Of a DNA stretch of 64,000 nucleotides, positions 16,731 through 25,103 are shown piece after piece. Under the pieces are notes generated by a model. It was not told the origin of the DNA. It saw only the letters and a list, made by a program, of their open reading frames with translations, and made no database searches. Both the position numbers and the translations under genes were made by a program. Position 1 is the stretch's first letter, and the number at the start of each line of letters is the position of its first letter. This DNA is from [Eubacterium] infirmum (GTDB lineage: Bacteria; Bacillota; Clostridia; Peptostreptococcales; Anaerovoracaceae). The stretch is taken from assembly GCA_900450455.1 (NCBI GenBank), contig UGGN01000001.1, positions 124,001 through 188,000 on the forward strand. Direction: 5' to 3'.

Positions 16731-17837
16731 TTATACTATGAGCTTACCTATCCCCGGGAGCTTGCTTAAAATGTACGCAGCTACTGCAGATAAAGTTAGA
16801 TATATGATAGTAAGAATTGGAATTCCAATTACTGAACTAAATGGAAGCATAGTGAAATTGAAATGATATTTTGCTTGTTCTATAAACAAAGGATGCACAA
16901 GATATATTCCGAAGCTGTATTTTGAAATAAAAATAATAATAGTTCTAGCTGTCTTACCAAAGCTCTTTAAATCAAAGTTGTACTTAAGAAATACAAATAC
17001 AGCAATTGATTCAAGTAAAACGTTAATCGATAGGTAGGCGTAGAAAAAATCATTTGGAGTATTTGTGTGTATTGAATAGTAGATGGTACAAACTATTGTC
17101 GCTATAAAGCCTAAAATACCGAATATATATATTAAAATTCTCATCTTACGACTAAGGTTAATGGAGTTTAAATAATACCCTAAAACAAAGTAAAAAATGA
17201 ATCTTACATTAAAGAATCCACTCCCCCCACCGCTAAATTTACCTAGATATTGACCGAGTGTTACAGAAAAATTAGGCATAAATAAGCCTAGTATTGCAAC
17301 TGCATTTGGTATAAGTATGGCTGATATGAACATGAATACTATTGTATATCTTAAAGCATTTATATTCCCTTTGACCCCCGAAATTATAGGTGAGATTATA
17401 TATAGTCCAATAATGGTAAATAAGAACCACATGTGATAGTGCCCTTCGAGGAATGTAAGCAGCTTGTTTTCTCCATTGTTGATTAGACTAGGCACAAAAG
17501 TATAAATAGCTGACCAGAATACGAATGCAACAACAATGCGAAAGATATTTTTAGAATACAGACGCTTTAAATTAATCTTTTTGTCTAAGAATAGTGCGCC
17601 ACTAATCATTATGAAGCAAGGAACACACCATCTAACGACGCTATCATAAGCAGAACATGTAATCCAAGAGGAAGCCGTTACAGGCCAAGCATACCAATTA
17701 GCAGCACATACATGTAGCATAATAACAGCTATCGTTGCAAAGGCTCTGATAGCATCAAAATAGGCTATTCTGTTATTTGACGAAGCCAAAGGCTTAACGC
17801 TTTCCGAAAATAACAAATTGTTGTGTCCGTTTGACAT
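16731..17837 (-). CDS. Membrane acyltransferase, acyltransferase-3 (OafA/WecH) family
   Basis: A 368-residue integral membrane protein with about ten hydrophobic segments. It opens with the family's RIAYFDAIRAFATIAVIMLH motif around residues 22-41, and the catalytic-region His is in that stretch. Members O-acetylate or succinylate cell-surface sugars or lipids. ATG 17837 is preceded by GAGGAGAT. The gene lies 41 bases downstream of the S24 repressor gene on the same strand, so the two may share a transcript. A phage or element-encoded modifier of surface glycans is possible, but nothing else shows this. Confidence 0.85.
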   Translation of the reverse strand: MSNGHNNLLFSESVKPLASSNNRIAYFDAIRAFATIAVIMLHVCAANWYAWPVTASSWITCSAYDSVVRWCVPCFIMISGALFLDKKINLKRLYSKNIFRIVVAFVFWSAIYTFVPSLINNGENKLLTFLEGHYHMWFLFTIIGLYIISPIISGVKGNINALRYTIVFMFISAILIPNAVAILGLFMPNFSVTLGQYLGKFSGGGSGFFNVRFIFYFVLGYYLNSINLSRKMRILIYIFGILGFIATIVCTIYYSIHTNTPNDFFYAYLSINVLLESIAVFVFLKYNFDLKSFGKTARTIIIFISKYSFGIYLVHPLFIEQAKYHFNFTMLPFSSVIGIPILTIIYLTLSAVAAYILSKLPGIGKLIV

Positions 17838-17878
17838 GCTGTATCTCCTCGTAAGAAATATAAATAAGAACAGTAAAA

Positions 17879-18502
17879 TCAGAATTTAGCTCTGAGTTCT
17901 ATTACTTTACCCAAAATTCGTATTGGTAATTCCTCTATTTCCCTTGGGCTATATGACTTGACCTGATAAGCTGGGTTAAGCGGGATTAAATTGATTGAAC
18001 CGTCTGGGAACTTTTTAATTTTTCTCATTTCGGCTTCATCGTGATTAACCATTACTATAGCAATATCTCCGGTTTCAGCATGTGATTGACATAAAACGAT
18101 TGCTATATCACCATCTGAGAATTTTGGTTCCATACAATCACCCATTATTTTTAAAGCCATTATTTCTCCACGGCTTGCCATGTCAGATGTGATTTCTTCC
18201 CAATCTATAAAATCTTCAATTGCATCCATAGGATAGCCTGCATGAACCATGCCAAGCACAGGTATTCGAACTGTACGGAGTGTTTTCTTTTTTGGTTTTT
18301 CCCGTTCTAAACCCATAAGAAAAACAGGTGTTGTATTTAACGCTCTTGCAAATTCTGAAACCTTACTTTGAGGTATATCGTTTATACCAAGTTCGATTTT
18401 ATTGATGGTTGATTTTGATTTATAACCTAATTTGTTCGCTAACTCTTCTTGGGTTAGACCGAGGAGTATACGTTTTTCTTTAATTTTTTTTCCAATGCTC
18501 AT
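17879..18502 (-). CDS. XRE/S24-type phage-like repressor with altered catalytic residues
   Basis: A 207-residue repressor: an N-terminal XRE helix-turn-helix (residues 5-60, LTQEELANKLGYKS) and a C-terminal S24 LexA/CI-type domain (about 78-200). The Ala-Gly cleavage site is present (VHAGYP, A88-G89). The usual catalytic Ser in GDSMEP is Cys123 (GDCMEP), and the residue aligned with the catalytic Lys is Arg160 (AEMRKIKK), so self-cleavage may be weakened or lost. ATG 18502 has GGAGTT upstream. It is divergent from a holin gene, and matching palindromes cover the holin promoters, which is the layout of a prophage switch. Confidence 0.9.
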   Translation of the reverse strand: MSIGKKIKEKRILLGLTQEELANKLGYKSKSTINKIELGINDIPQSKVSEFARALNTTPVFLMGLEREKPKKKTLRTVRIPVLGMVHAGYPMDAIEDFIDWEEITSDMASRGEIMALKIMGDCMEPKFSDGDIAIVLCQSHAETGDIAIVMVNHDEAEMRKIKKFPDGSINLIPLNPAYQVKSYSPREIEELPIRILGKVIELRAKF

Positions 18503-18526
18503 TTTGCTAACTCCTTCTTAGCTTTA

Positions 18527-18555
18527 AGTATATCATCAAGTTGATTTATATTCAA
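18527..18555 (-). promoter_or_regulatory. Repressor gene promoter
   Basis: On the minus strand TTGAAT (18550-18555) and TATACT (18527-18532) are separated by 17 bases, and lie 25 bases before the repressor start. A GTTGA/TCAAC inverted repeat overlaps the -35. Confidence 0.65.
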
Positions 18556-18573
18556 CAAGTTTTAAAAAAGTAG

Positions 18574-18601
18574 TTGACAAATAATCTACCCGGAATATAA
18601 T
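18574..18601 (+). promoter_or_regulatory. Strong promoter P1 of the holin-endolysin genes
   Basis: Consensus TTGACA (18574-18579), 16-base spacer, consensus TATAAT (18596-18601). A half-site ATAATCTAC lies in the spacer, and operator O1 begins at the last base of the -10. Confidence 0.8.
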
Positions 18602-18615
18602 AGATTTATAATCTA
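18601..18615. promoter_or_regulatory. Operator O1 (candidate repressor site)
   Basis: TAGATT-TAT-AATCTA, a 15-base inverted repeat that overlaps the P1 -10 and start site. It shares its arms with O2, so both are likely bound by the adjacent repressor. Confidence 0.65.
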
Positions 18616-18685
18616 CAGAGGCAGAGAAAAATACTTAAAACATGGTTGTAATATAAAAATGTTTTGATTACAATCGTTGTATTAC

Positions 18686-18712
18686 TTGTTAAGTAGATTT
18701 AAAATCTATAAT
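18686..18712 (+). promoter_or_regulatory. Promoter P2 with operator O2 in its spacer
   Basis: TTGTTA (18686-18691), 15-base spacer and TATAAT (18707-18712). The 15-base inverted repeat TAGATTT-A-AAATCTA (18694-18708) lies between and overlaps the -10, so repressor binding would block this second promoter. Confidence 0.55.
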
Positions 18713-18754
18713 AATGCGCAATATTATAAATATAAAGCAAAGGAGGTAATGAAA

Positions 18755-19192
18755 ATGCTAACACCAACTGCTATCTCAAATATAATTACAAGACAAAAAT
18801 TCTGGACTATGAGTCTGAAGGCATTGATTATTTGCATGATGATAGATTATATAACGGGAATAATCGTTGCAGGAGTATTTAAAAAAAGTAAGAAGAGTGA
18901 AAATGGAAAGCTTGAATCAAGAGCAGGGTTTAAAGGATTGTGTAGAAAAGGCACAATTTTGCTTGTAATTCTTGTTGGGGCACAGTTGGATAATGTGATA
19001 GGTTCAGGGTTTATTAAGAACGTTGTTACGGTTTGCTATCTATCTAATGAAATTATTTCTATAAGTGAGAACATATCGTTAATGGGGTTAGATACAGTGC
19101 CTATCATAGAGCATGTTGCAAAAATACTAAAGAAAAATTCAAATCAAATCACAAATGAAGATGTGAAAAAAGAGGAGGACAAAAATGAGTGA
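18755..19192 (+). CDS. Phage-type holin (holin-4/toxin secretion family)
   Basis: A 145-residue membrane protein resembling the Phage_holin_4 (toxin secretion/phage lysis holin) family: hydrophobic segments near residues 20-45, 70-90 and 95-115, the DYITGIIVAGVFKKSKKSE stretch after the first, and a hydrophilic charged tail. Holins open the membrane for the endolysin. ATG 18755 lies eight bases after AAGGAGG; a nearer ATG at 18749 would be too close. It overlaps the endolysin start by eight bases and lies under two operator-covered promoters. Confidence 0.85.
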   Translation: MLTPTAISNIITRQKFWTMSLKALIICMMIDYITGIIVAGVFKKSKKSENGKLESRAGFKGLCRKGTILLVILVGAQLDNVIGSGFIKNVVTVCYLSNEIISISENISLMGLDTVPIIEHVAKILKKNSNQITNEDVKKEEDKNE

Positions 19193-20453
19193 AATATATA
19201 TTAAAAGATTAACAGCACCAGAATATCATAATAAAAACTGGCTGCATTCGTCAGCCGGAGGATATAACAATTGTATAAGAATAACATCGGATGGTGAGTG
19301 CATCCCAAACTGTGTTGGTTATGCTTGGGGGAGATGGCGAGAACTTCTCGGGTACAATCATAGACTAAGTAGGTCCAATGCAGAGGATTGGTACTGGAAC
19401 AATGATGGGTACCAAAGAGGCGCTAGTCCAAGACTAGGTGCTGTTATGTGTTGGAAAAAGGGAGTTGTAGGATATGGTGGTGATGGTGCAGGACATGTAG
19501 CTGTTGTTGAGTCGATTGGAACAAATGGTGAAATTACAGTGTCTGCATCTGACTATGGATCATCAAGATTTTACATAAGGAAATATCACCCACCATACAC
19601 AAATTCAGAGCCCGGTTTAGATTTTATGGGTTTTATATATCCACCTATTGACTTTATTGACCATAAAGTTGTTAAACCAATGTGCAATCTAACAATATAT
19701 AGAGGGGAAGATAGAAACGAGACTGCGGAAATAGTTAGAAGTGCAACTAATAAATATAAGTATGTAAATGTGAGTGGTAAGAGTATAATTGATGGATTAT
19801 CATCTACATTTTTAGCAAGAAAATATAATGCATCTATAATATTTGACTATTCTATTGAAAAAAAAGATGCGCTATTTCAGGTAGGTGGTGATATAGATTA
19901 TAATTCGAATATTAAAATATTAACAGGAGATGATAGATATCTGACTAATTTTTAAGTGCTAAAACACGCACTTGGTGATGAAAAAAGAATCTTGGTAATT
20001 TCGGGTGCGCAGTACATTGATGGAATATCTGCAGCAGCCACTGGTTTGCCTATTCTTCTTGTTGAGGATTTTGTGCATTTTTATCAACTAGATTTTTTAT
20101 CTAGAAAGAAAGGTCTTGAATTTATTATTGTCGGATCAATAGATGTCGTTAATTCTATTGTTGCAAAGCAATTAGCTGAAATCGGAAAAGTTATGAGGAT
20201 TGAAGGTAGAAATAGATATGAAACAAGTGTCGAAGTTGCGAAATATTTCTTCCCTAATACATCAAAAATAACACTTGTTGACAATGAGGTGGATGGACTT
20301 GTTGCTTCACAGTTAGAAGATGGACCTATTTTGATAGTGAATAATAATAACCTTGAATACTCAAAAGAATATTTAAAAAATAAAAATATAACTAAAGCGG
20401 TTGTTGTTGGTGGACTGTCAGATTACATAGCAAATGAAGTTATAAGTAAATAG
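19185..20453 (+). pseudogene. CHAP-domain endolysin with CWB2 repeats, interrupted by in-frame TAA
   Basis: The first frame (19185-19955, 256 residues) holds a CHAP amidase/endopeptidase domain with the catalytic Cys in IPNCVGYAWGRW and His in GHVAVVES, then the first CWB2-like repeat and the start of a second (ILTGDDRYLTNF). A TAA at 19953-19955 follows, and the same frame continues at GTG 19956 to 20453 (about 165 residues) with the rest of repeat 2 and repeat 3 (RIEGRNRYETSVEVA). One base change would restore a 422-residue lysin. No ribosome binding site stands before GTG 19956, so either a truncated lysin, read-through or a broken gene is possible. The catalytic domain is intact. AGGAGGAC lies before ATG 19185. 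Confidence 0.8.
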
Positions 20454-20464
20454 AACTTAACACT

Positions 20465-20504
20465 AAAAACCAAGGTAAATAATATTGATTTGCTTTGGTT
20501 TTTT
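20465..20504 (+). terminator. Terminator after endolysin
   Basis: AAACCAAG near 20466-20474 pairs with CTTTGGTTT at 20493-20501, followed by T6. The rest of the 20454-20748 gap holds only the rpsF promoter and leader. Confidence 0.75.
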
Positions 20505-20643
20505 GATGGTTTAACTTTATTAAGTTTTCCATACTTCAAGCCAATAATAAATTTTTTTCAGAGAGTATTTCAGCATATGTCAATATGTTATGATTGATAA
20601 TAAAAAACGTATGACCATACAATAAGAAATCTGGCTATTTACC

Positions 20644-20671
20644 TTGATTTTTAAATTATTTAGTATATAAT
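20644..20671 (+). promoter_or_regulatory. rpsF-ssb-rpsR promoter
   Basis: TTGATT (20644-20649), 16-base spacer, TATAAT (20666-20671). Confidence 0.8.
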
Positions 20672-20702
20672 ATTAGGGTATGCAACTAAGCATACAATCT
20701 CT

Positions 20703-20720
20703 GCGCTATAGGAATAGCGC
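20703..20720 (+). promoter_or_regulatory. Leader hairpin before rpsF
   Basis: GCGCTAT at 20703-20709 pairs with ATAGCGC at 20714-20720 around an AGGA loop. It sits where S6-S18 leader elements autoregulate this operon in other bacteria; I could not confirm the known consensus. Confidence 0.4.
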
Positions 20721-20748
20721 CATTTATGACCATAGGGAGGTGAAACAA

Positions 20749-21036
20749 ATGATTAACTACGAGGTAATGTTCATCATCGATCCAACATTGGAGGATGAGA
20801 AGAAGGACGCAGCTGTTGAGAGAGTTAAGAACGTAATCGCAGCTGAAGGAGAAGTAGGAAATGTTGATGTTTGGGGCCTAAGAAAGTTGGCTTACCCAAT
20901 CCAGAAGAAGAACGAGGGCTACTATGTTGTCATCGACTTCAAGGCAGAACCAACATTGCCAGCAGAGCTCGATAGAAGACTCAGGATTTCAGAAGATTTC
21001 ATGAGACATATCATCGTTAATAAGGATGCTGAATAA
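20749..21036 (+). CDS. rpsF: 30S ribosomal protein S6
   Basis: A 95-residue S6 protein, with the typical opening INYEVMFIIDPTLEDEKKDA and ending at the RRLRISEDFMRHIIV region. It binds the central domain of 16S rRNA together with S18. ATG 20749 is preceded by GGGAGGTG; upstream in-frame codons lie in the leader. First gene of the conserved rpsF-ssb-rpsR operon. Confidence 0.97.
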   Translation: MINYEVMFIIDPTLEDEKKDAAVERVKNVIAAEGEVGNVDVWGLRKLAYPIQKKNEGYYVVIDFKAEPTLPAELDRRLRISEDFMRHIIVNKDAE

Positions 21037-21052
21037 GAAAGAGGTGTAGATA

Positions 21053-21493
21053 GTGAATAGTGTAGTACTAATAGGAAGACTTACAAGGGATCCTGAACTT
21101 AGATACACCACATCTCAGATGGCTGTAGCAACATTTAGTTTGGCTATTGACAGACCCGTTCGTGCAGGCAAGGAGAGAGAAACAGACTTTCCGCGCATAA
21201 CTGTATTTGGCAAGCAGGCAGAAAACTGCGAGAAGTATCTTGCCAAAGGTCGTATGGCTGCTGTTCAGGGAAGACTTCAGACAGGAAGCTATACAAACAA
21301 GGACGGAGCTAAGGTTTACACAACTGATGTTGTTGCTGATCGTGTCGAGTTCCTTGAATGGGGGGACAGACCGCAGGGCAGCACACCAAGACCACAGCAG
21401 ACACACGCATCTGAGCCGGCAGGCGCAAGCGGCGGCTTTGATGACGAGATGCCGGATTCATTCCAGGCAATTGACGAAGATGTACCGTTCTAA
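21053..21493 (+). CDS. ssb: Single-stranded DNA-binding protein
   Basis: A 146-residue SSB: OB-fold over residues 1-105 (VVLIGRLTRDPELRYT at the start), a flexible linker rich in Pro, Gln and Gly, and the acidic tip EDVPF that recruits replication and repair proteins. The start is GTG 21053 with AGAGGTG upstream. It lies between rpsF and rpsR as in most Bacillota. Confidence 0.97.
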   Translation: MNSVVLIGRLTRDPELRYTTSQMAVATFSLAIDRPVRAGKERETDFPRITVFGKQAENCEKYLAKGRMAAVQGRLQTGSYTNKDGAKVYTTDVVADRVEFLEWGDRPQGSTPRPQQTHASEPAGASGGFDDEMPDSFQAIDEDVPF

Positions 21494-21508
21494 AGAGAGG
21501 AGATAAAC

Positions 21509-21742
21509 ATGGCAGATAGAAGACATGGTGGCATGAGAAGAAAAAAAGTATGCCAGTTCTGTGCAGATAAAGCAGAAAAAATTGATTATAAAGATGTAGA
21601 TAAGCTAAGAAAGTATATTTCTGAGAGAGGCAAAATCCTTCCAAGAAGAGTGACAGGAACATGCGCACTACATCAGAGAGATATCACAGTTGCTGTTAAG
21701 AGAGCAAGAATCGTTGCTCTACTACCATACGTAGCTGACTAA
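21509..21742 (+). CDS. rpsR: 30S ribosomal protein S18
   Basis: A 77-residue S18 with VCQFCADK and [10 protein letters not shown], a cysteine-containing (zinc-binding C+ type) version. It binds S6 on the 30S platform. AGAGAGGAG precedes ATG 21509. Last gene of the operon, followed by a strong terminator. Confidence 0.97.
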   Translation: MADRRHGGMRRKKVCQFCADKAEKIDYKDVDKLRKYISERGKILPRRVTGTCALHQRDITVAVKRARIVALLPYVAD

Positions 21743-21755
21743 TTTAAGTAAATCG

Positions 21756-21795
21756 GAGAGCCGGGTGAAGCTTGCTTCATAAGGCTCTCTTTTTT
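21756..21795 (+). terminator. rpsR operon terminator
   Basis: GAGAGCC (21756-21762) pairs with GGCTCTC (21783-21789), with an inner GAAGC/GCTTC stem, then T6. Confidence 0.88.
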
Positions 21796-21888
21796 ATGCA
21801 CGGCGAATAAAACATATGGGGTTATAGGATAAAATATGGTATTATATGGGAAGAAGATAATCCCTGCATGGAATAAGGAGATTCAAAA

Positions 21889-22476
21889 TTGAGAACTGTT
21901 GATGAAGAGACAAGAAAATATATAGAAAGCCTAGAAATCAGTGATGTTCCTTGGAACAGGTTGCCGACGATATATAGCAGAGCGACTGACTTTCCTAAGT
22001 ATTTCGATACCCTGTTCAAAATGGATAATTTAGATGATGTAATGCGCGATGGTGAAGAGATAGCTATAAATATAGAGCATCAAAGCACTTTGCTACATGC
22101 GACACCATTTGCTTTGATTTTTCTTCTCAGGATTTTTCAAAAGGCCAAAGAACAAAGGGAGACAAATGATATTGCAGCAACACTGTTTGAGGAGCTAATT
22201 GAACTCTTCATGTATATAGCTGAGTCAATAAATGACGCCTTTAAATGCGAACATGCAGAGGAACTTCCGCATTTTGCCGACATGCTCAAAGAGGAATACC
22301 TATGGACAGAGGAATATGATGAGGAAGAAGACGAACTCAGATATGAGGAAAATCCTTTCCCGGATGATCTATTCTACAGTTTTTACTACTACTCCTATAT
22401 GGTATTGCTCGAGTGCAAGCCTTTGATAGAAGATGAGATATCTGAAAACGCGAAAAAACTGCGCTCATGGTTATAG
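21889..22476 (+). CDS. Hypothetical acidic protein
   Basis: A 195-residue protein that I do not recognise. It is strongly acidic, with a glutamate/aspartate-rich stretch near residues 143-158 (EEYDEEEDELRYEE), predicted helical throughout, and has no signal peptide. The start is TTG 21889, supported by AAGGAG seven bases upstream and no better alternative. It stands alone between the rpsR terminator and a bidirectional terminator shared with alr. Coding is supported by the ribosome binding site, length and terminator. Confidence 0.72.
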   Translation: MRTVDEETRKYIESLEISDVPWNRLPTIYSRATDFPKYFDTLFKMDNLDDVMRDGEEIAINIEHQSTLLHATPFALIFLLRIFQKAKEQRETNDIAATLFEELIELFMYIAESINDAFKCEHAEELPHFADMLKEEYLWTEEYDEEEDELRYEENPFPDDLFYSFYYYSYMVLLECKPLIEDEISENAKKLRSWL

Positions 22477-22501
22477 GAGACGAAGAATAAACAGTTTAAA
22501 T

Positions 22502-22545
22502 AAAAAACAGCGAAGCTTGGAAACCCGGTTTCGCTGTTTTGTTTT
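22502..22545. terminator. Bidirectional terminator
   Basis: AACAGCGAA (22506-22514) pairs with TTCGCTGTT (22530-22538), with A-rich and T-rich flanks, so it works for both the plus-strand hypothetical gene and minus-strand alr. Confidence 0.85.
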
Positions 22546-22628
22546 GTGTAAAATCTTTAATTTACAAGAATCGTAATTAGGCGATGCCATTGCAATATCA
22601 AACTTTATCAAATTTGAATGGCTAGCTA

Positions 22629-23765
22629 TCAGTCAACGTATACCTTAGGAAGTCTCTGTCCGAAAGCGCAGCAGATTTCGTAGTTTATTGTGCCTGTTGC
22701 GTTTGCGATGTCGTCAGCTGTAACTGAGTTTACTCCGTCAGAACCCATGACGATTACCTCGTCACCAAGTTTCACATTAGGCACTGCTGAAACATCTACC
22801 ATGCACTGATCCATGCAGATGTTTCCGGCGATTGGGCAAACAACTCCGTTTACGATAACCTTAGCGTTTGCCGAAAATGGTCTTGGGTATCCGTCTGCGT
22901 ATCCTAGGGCAAGCGTTGCTATTCTTGCCGGCTTGCTTGAGATGTACTTGCGTCCGTATCCTACTGAAAAGTTTGCCGGAACATCTTTTAGATGAACTAT
23001 ATTTGCCTTTACCGACATTACAGGCTTGATTGAAAGCTGCGCGCGTTCAACCTCGTCTGATGGGTAGCATCCGTATAGGATGATTCCAGGTCTTACAGCA
23101 TCAAAGTAAATCTCCGGAAGTTCCATGATTGAAGCGCTGTTTGCCAGTGTGCGTAAAGGAATCTTGATATTTGCCTTTGTTAGAGCCTCGTAGAATGCGT
23201 TGTACTTAGCTTCCTGTTCGTGTGAGTATGTCTTGTCTGCTGCGTCTGCTGTAGACATGTGTGAGAACATACCCTTGATCTTGAATCCGGGAAGAGCTGC
23301 AATCTTGCGAACATCCTCGATTGCGAAATCTGTATCATCAGCAAGGTATCCTATTCTTCCCATTCCTGTGTCAACTGCGATAAGTCCGGATACGATCTTT
23401 CCTGCTGCAACCGCTGCATCGCTGATAGCCTTGGCATTTGATGAGTCGCATACTACAGGTGTCAGGTCGTACTCTACGATTACGTCGGCATACATGTCAG
23501 GTGTAAGCCCCAAGCAGATGATTTCCTCTTTTGCGCCGGCTTCTCTAAGTGTTATAGCCTCCTGAAGAGTTGCGATTGCAAAGGTTTTAACTCCATTCTT
23601 TCTGAGAACTTCAGCGCATTTTACAGAACCGTGTCCGTAAGCATCAGCTTTGATTACGCCGATTAGCTCTCTACCGTTTGCTTTCTCTTTGATCTGCTTG
23701 ATATTGTAGTCCAGGTTGCTTAGATTAACCTCAACCCATGCGGGTCTAATAGCTTCTTTGTACAT
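22629..23765 (-). CDS. alr: Alanine racemase
   Basis: A 378-residue PLP enzyme that makes D-alanine for peptidoglycan. The PLP lysine is in the signature VIKADAYGHG near residue 39, and the second catalytic tyrosine region is at SVGYGRKY near 265. ATG 23765 is preceded by GGAGAAAGG. It starts 25 bases after the purA stop, so it is the last gene of a purB-purA-alr message. Length is normal. Confidence 0.96.
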   Translation of the reverse strand: MYKEAIRPAWVEVNLSNLDYNIKQIKEKANGRELIGVIKADAYGHGSVKCAEVLRKNGVKTFAIATLQEAITLREAGAKEEIICLGLTPDMYADVIVEYDLTPVVCDSSNAKAISDAAVAAGKIVSGLIAVDTGMGRIGYLADDTDFAIEDVRKIAALPGFKIKGMFSHMSTADAADKTYSHEQEAKYNAFYEALTKANIKIPLRTLANSASIMELPEIYFDAVRPGIILYGCYPSDEVERAQLSIKPVMSVKANIVHLKDVPANFSVGYGRKYISSKPARIATLALGYADGYPRPFSANAKVIVNGVVCPIAGNICMDQCMVDVSAVPNVKLGDEVIVMGSDGVNSVTADDIANATGTINYEICCAFGQRLPKVYVD

Positions 23766-23790
23766 TTGTTTTTCCTTTCTCCTCGTAAGT

Positions 23791-25080
23791 TTATATATTT
23801 GGTCTTCTCTTTATAAAATCATTACGGTTTGGACCGTTTGTAACTATGGTTATCGGATATCCAATTAGAACTTCCAGCTCGTTTACGTAGTTCTGAGCTG
23901 CCTTAGGAAGATCTTCAAAGCAACGGATTCCGCTGATATCACACTTCCAACCGGGAAGTGTCTTGAATATAGGCTTTGCTCTGTTTAAATCAGTTGTATT
24001 TGGGAAGTCGTCGTGCTTAACTCCGTCGATTTCATATCCTATGCAAACCGGGATTTCATCGAGATAGCCTAGTGGATCCAGAACCGTCAAAGCAACTTCT
24101 GTCGTCCCCTGCATCATGCAGCCGTATCTGGTTGCCACAGCATCAAACCAGCCAACACGCCTTGGTCTTCCTGTTGTAGCACCGAACTCACCGCCATCGC
24201 CTCCGCGACGTCTTAGTTCGTCTGCTTCGTCACCGAAGATTTCGCTGACAAAAGCACCTGCGCCAACTGCTGATGAGTAAGCCTTGCAAACAGTAACTAC
24301 GCTTTTGATCTCATAAGGTGGAACGCCGGCGCCGATGCTTCCGAAACCGGCCAGAGTAGATGATGAAGTTACCATAGGATAGATTCCGTGGTCCGGGTCC
24401 TTCATGGCTCCCAGCTGTCCCTCGAGAAGCAATTGCTTGCCCTCTGCCAGACTGCGGTGCATAAAGCTCTCAGTGTTGCGAACATAAGGTTTGATCATAT
24501 CTCTATACCCTATAAGTTCCTCATAGAGTTCTTCTACCTTAAGCTCCGGCTTATTGTATAGATTCTTTAGAAGCACGTTCTTAATTGTACAGATATTCTC
24601 CAGCTTTTCGATTAAAAAATCCCTGTCGTTGAAAAGTTCGTTAACCTGAAAACCTATCTTAGAATACTTGTCCGAGTAGCAAGGTGCGATACCTGACTTG
24701 GTTGAGCCGAAGGACTTGCCTCCGAGTCTCTCCTCCTCGTATGCGTCGAGCAAAATGTGATATGACATCACTATCTGCGCTCTGTCGGAAACAAAGAGCT
24801 TAGGGCTCGGAACGCCCTGATCTGTGAGATTTTTAATCTCGTCTATGAGTTTAGGAATGTTTAGGGCTACACCATTACCTATTACATTTGTAATGTGGTC
24901 ATAGAAAACACCGGACGGCAGCATGTGAAGTGCGAACTTGCCGTAACTGTTTTTGATAGTGTGGCCTGCGTTACTCCCGCCCTGAAAACGTATTACTATA
25001 TCGCTTTCGGCAGCAAGAAGATCTGTTATCTTACCCTTGCCTTCGTCACCCCAGTTAGCACCAACAATAGCTTTAATCAT
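23791..25080 (-). CDS. purA: Adenylosuccinate synthetase
   Basis: A 429-residue enzyme that joins IMP and aspartate using GTP in AMP synthesis. It has the N-terminal GTP loop WGDEGKGK near residue 10, GSTKSGIAPCYSDK, and TTGRPRRVGWFD near 300. ATG 25080 has GGAGG six bases upstream; an in-frame codon at 25092 lacks a site. It follows purB by 23 bases, so both enzymes of the AMP branch are co-expressed. Confidence 0.97.
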   Translation of the reverse strand: MIKAIVGANWGDEGKGKITDLLAAESDIVIRFQGGSNAGHTIKNSYGKFALHMLPSGVFYDHITNVIGNGVALNIPKLIDEIKNLTDQGVPSPKLFVSDRAQIVMSYHILLDAYEEERLGGKSFGSTKSGIAPCYSDKYSKIGFQVNELFNDRDFLIEKLENICTIKNVLLKNLYNKPELKVEELYEELIGYRDMIKPYVRNTESFMHRSLAEGKQLLLEGQLGAMKDPDHGIYPMVTSSSTLAGFGSIGAGVPPYEIKSVVTVCKAYSSAVGAGAFVSEIFGDEADELRRRGGDGGEFGATTGRPRRVGWFDAVATRYGCMMQGTTEVALTVLDPLGYLDEIPVCIGYEIDGVKHDDFPNTTDLNRAKPIFKTLPGWKCDISGIRCFEDLPKAAQNYVNELEVLIGYPITIVTNGPNRNDFIKRRPNI

Positions 25081-25103
25081 AAATACCTCCATGCCTTATA
25101 GCA

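Noticed and set aside
16731..20453. Complete prophage
   Set aside because: Only repressor, holin and lysin are present; no integrase, terminase, capsid, tail or replication genes.
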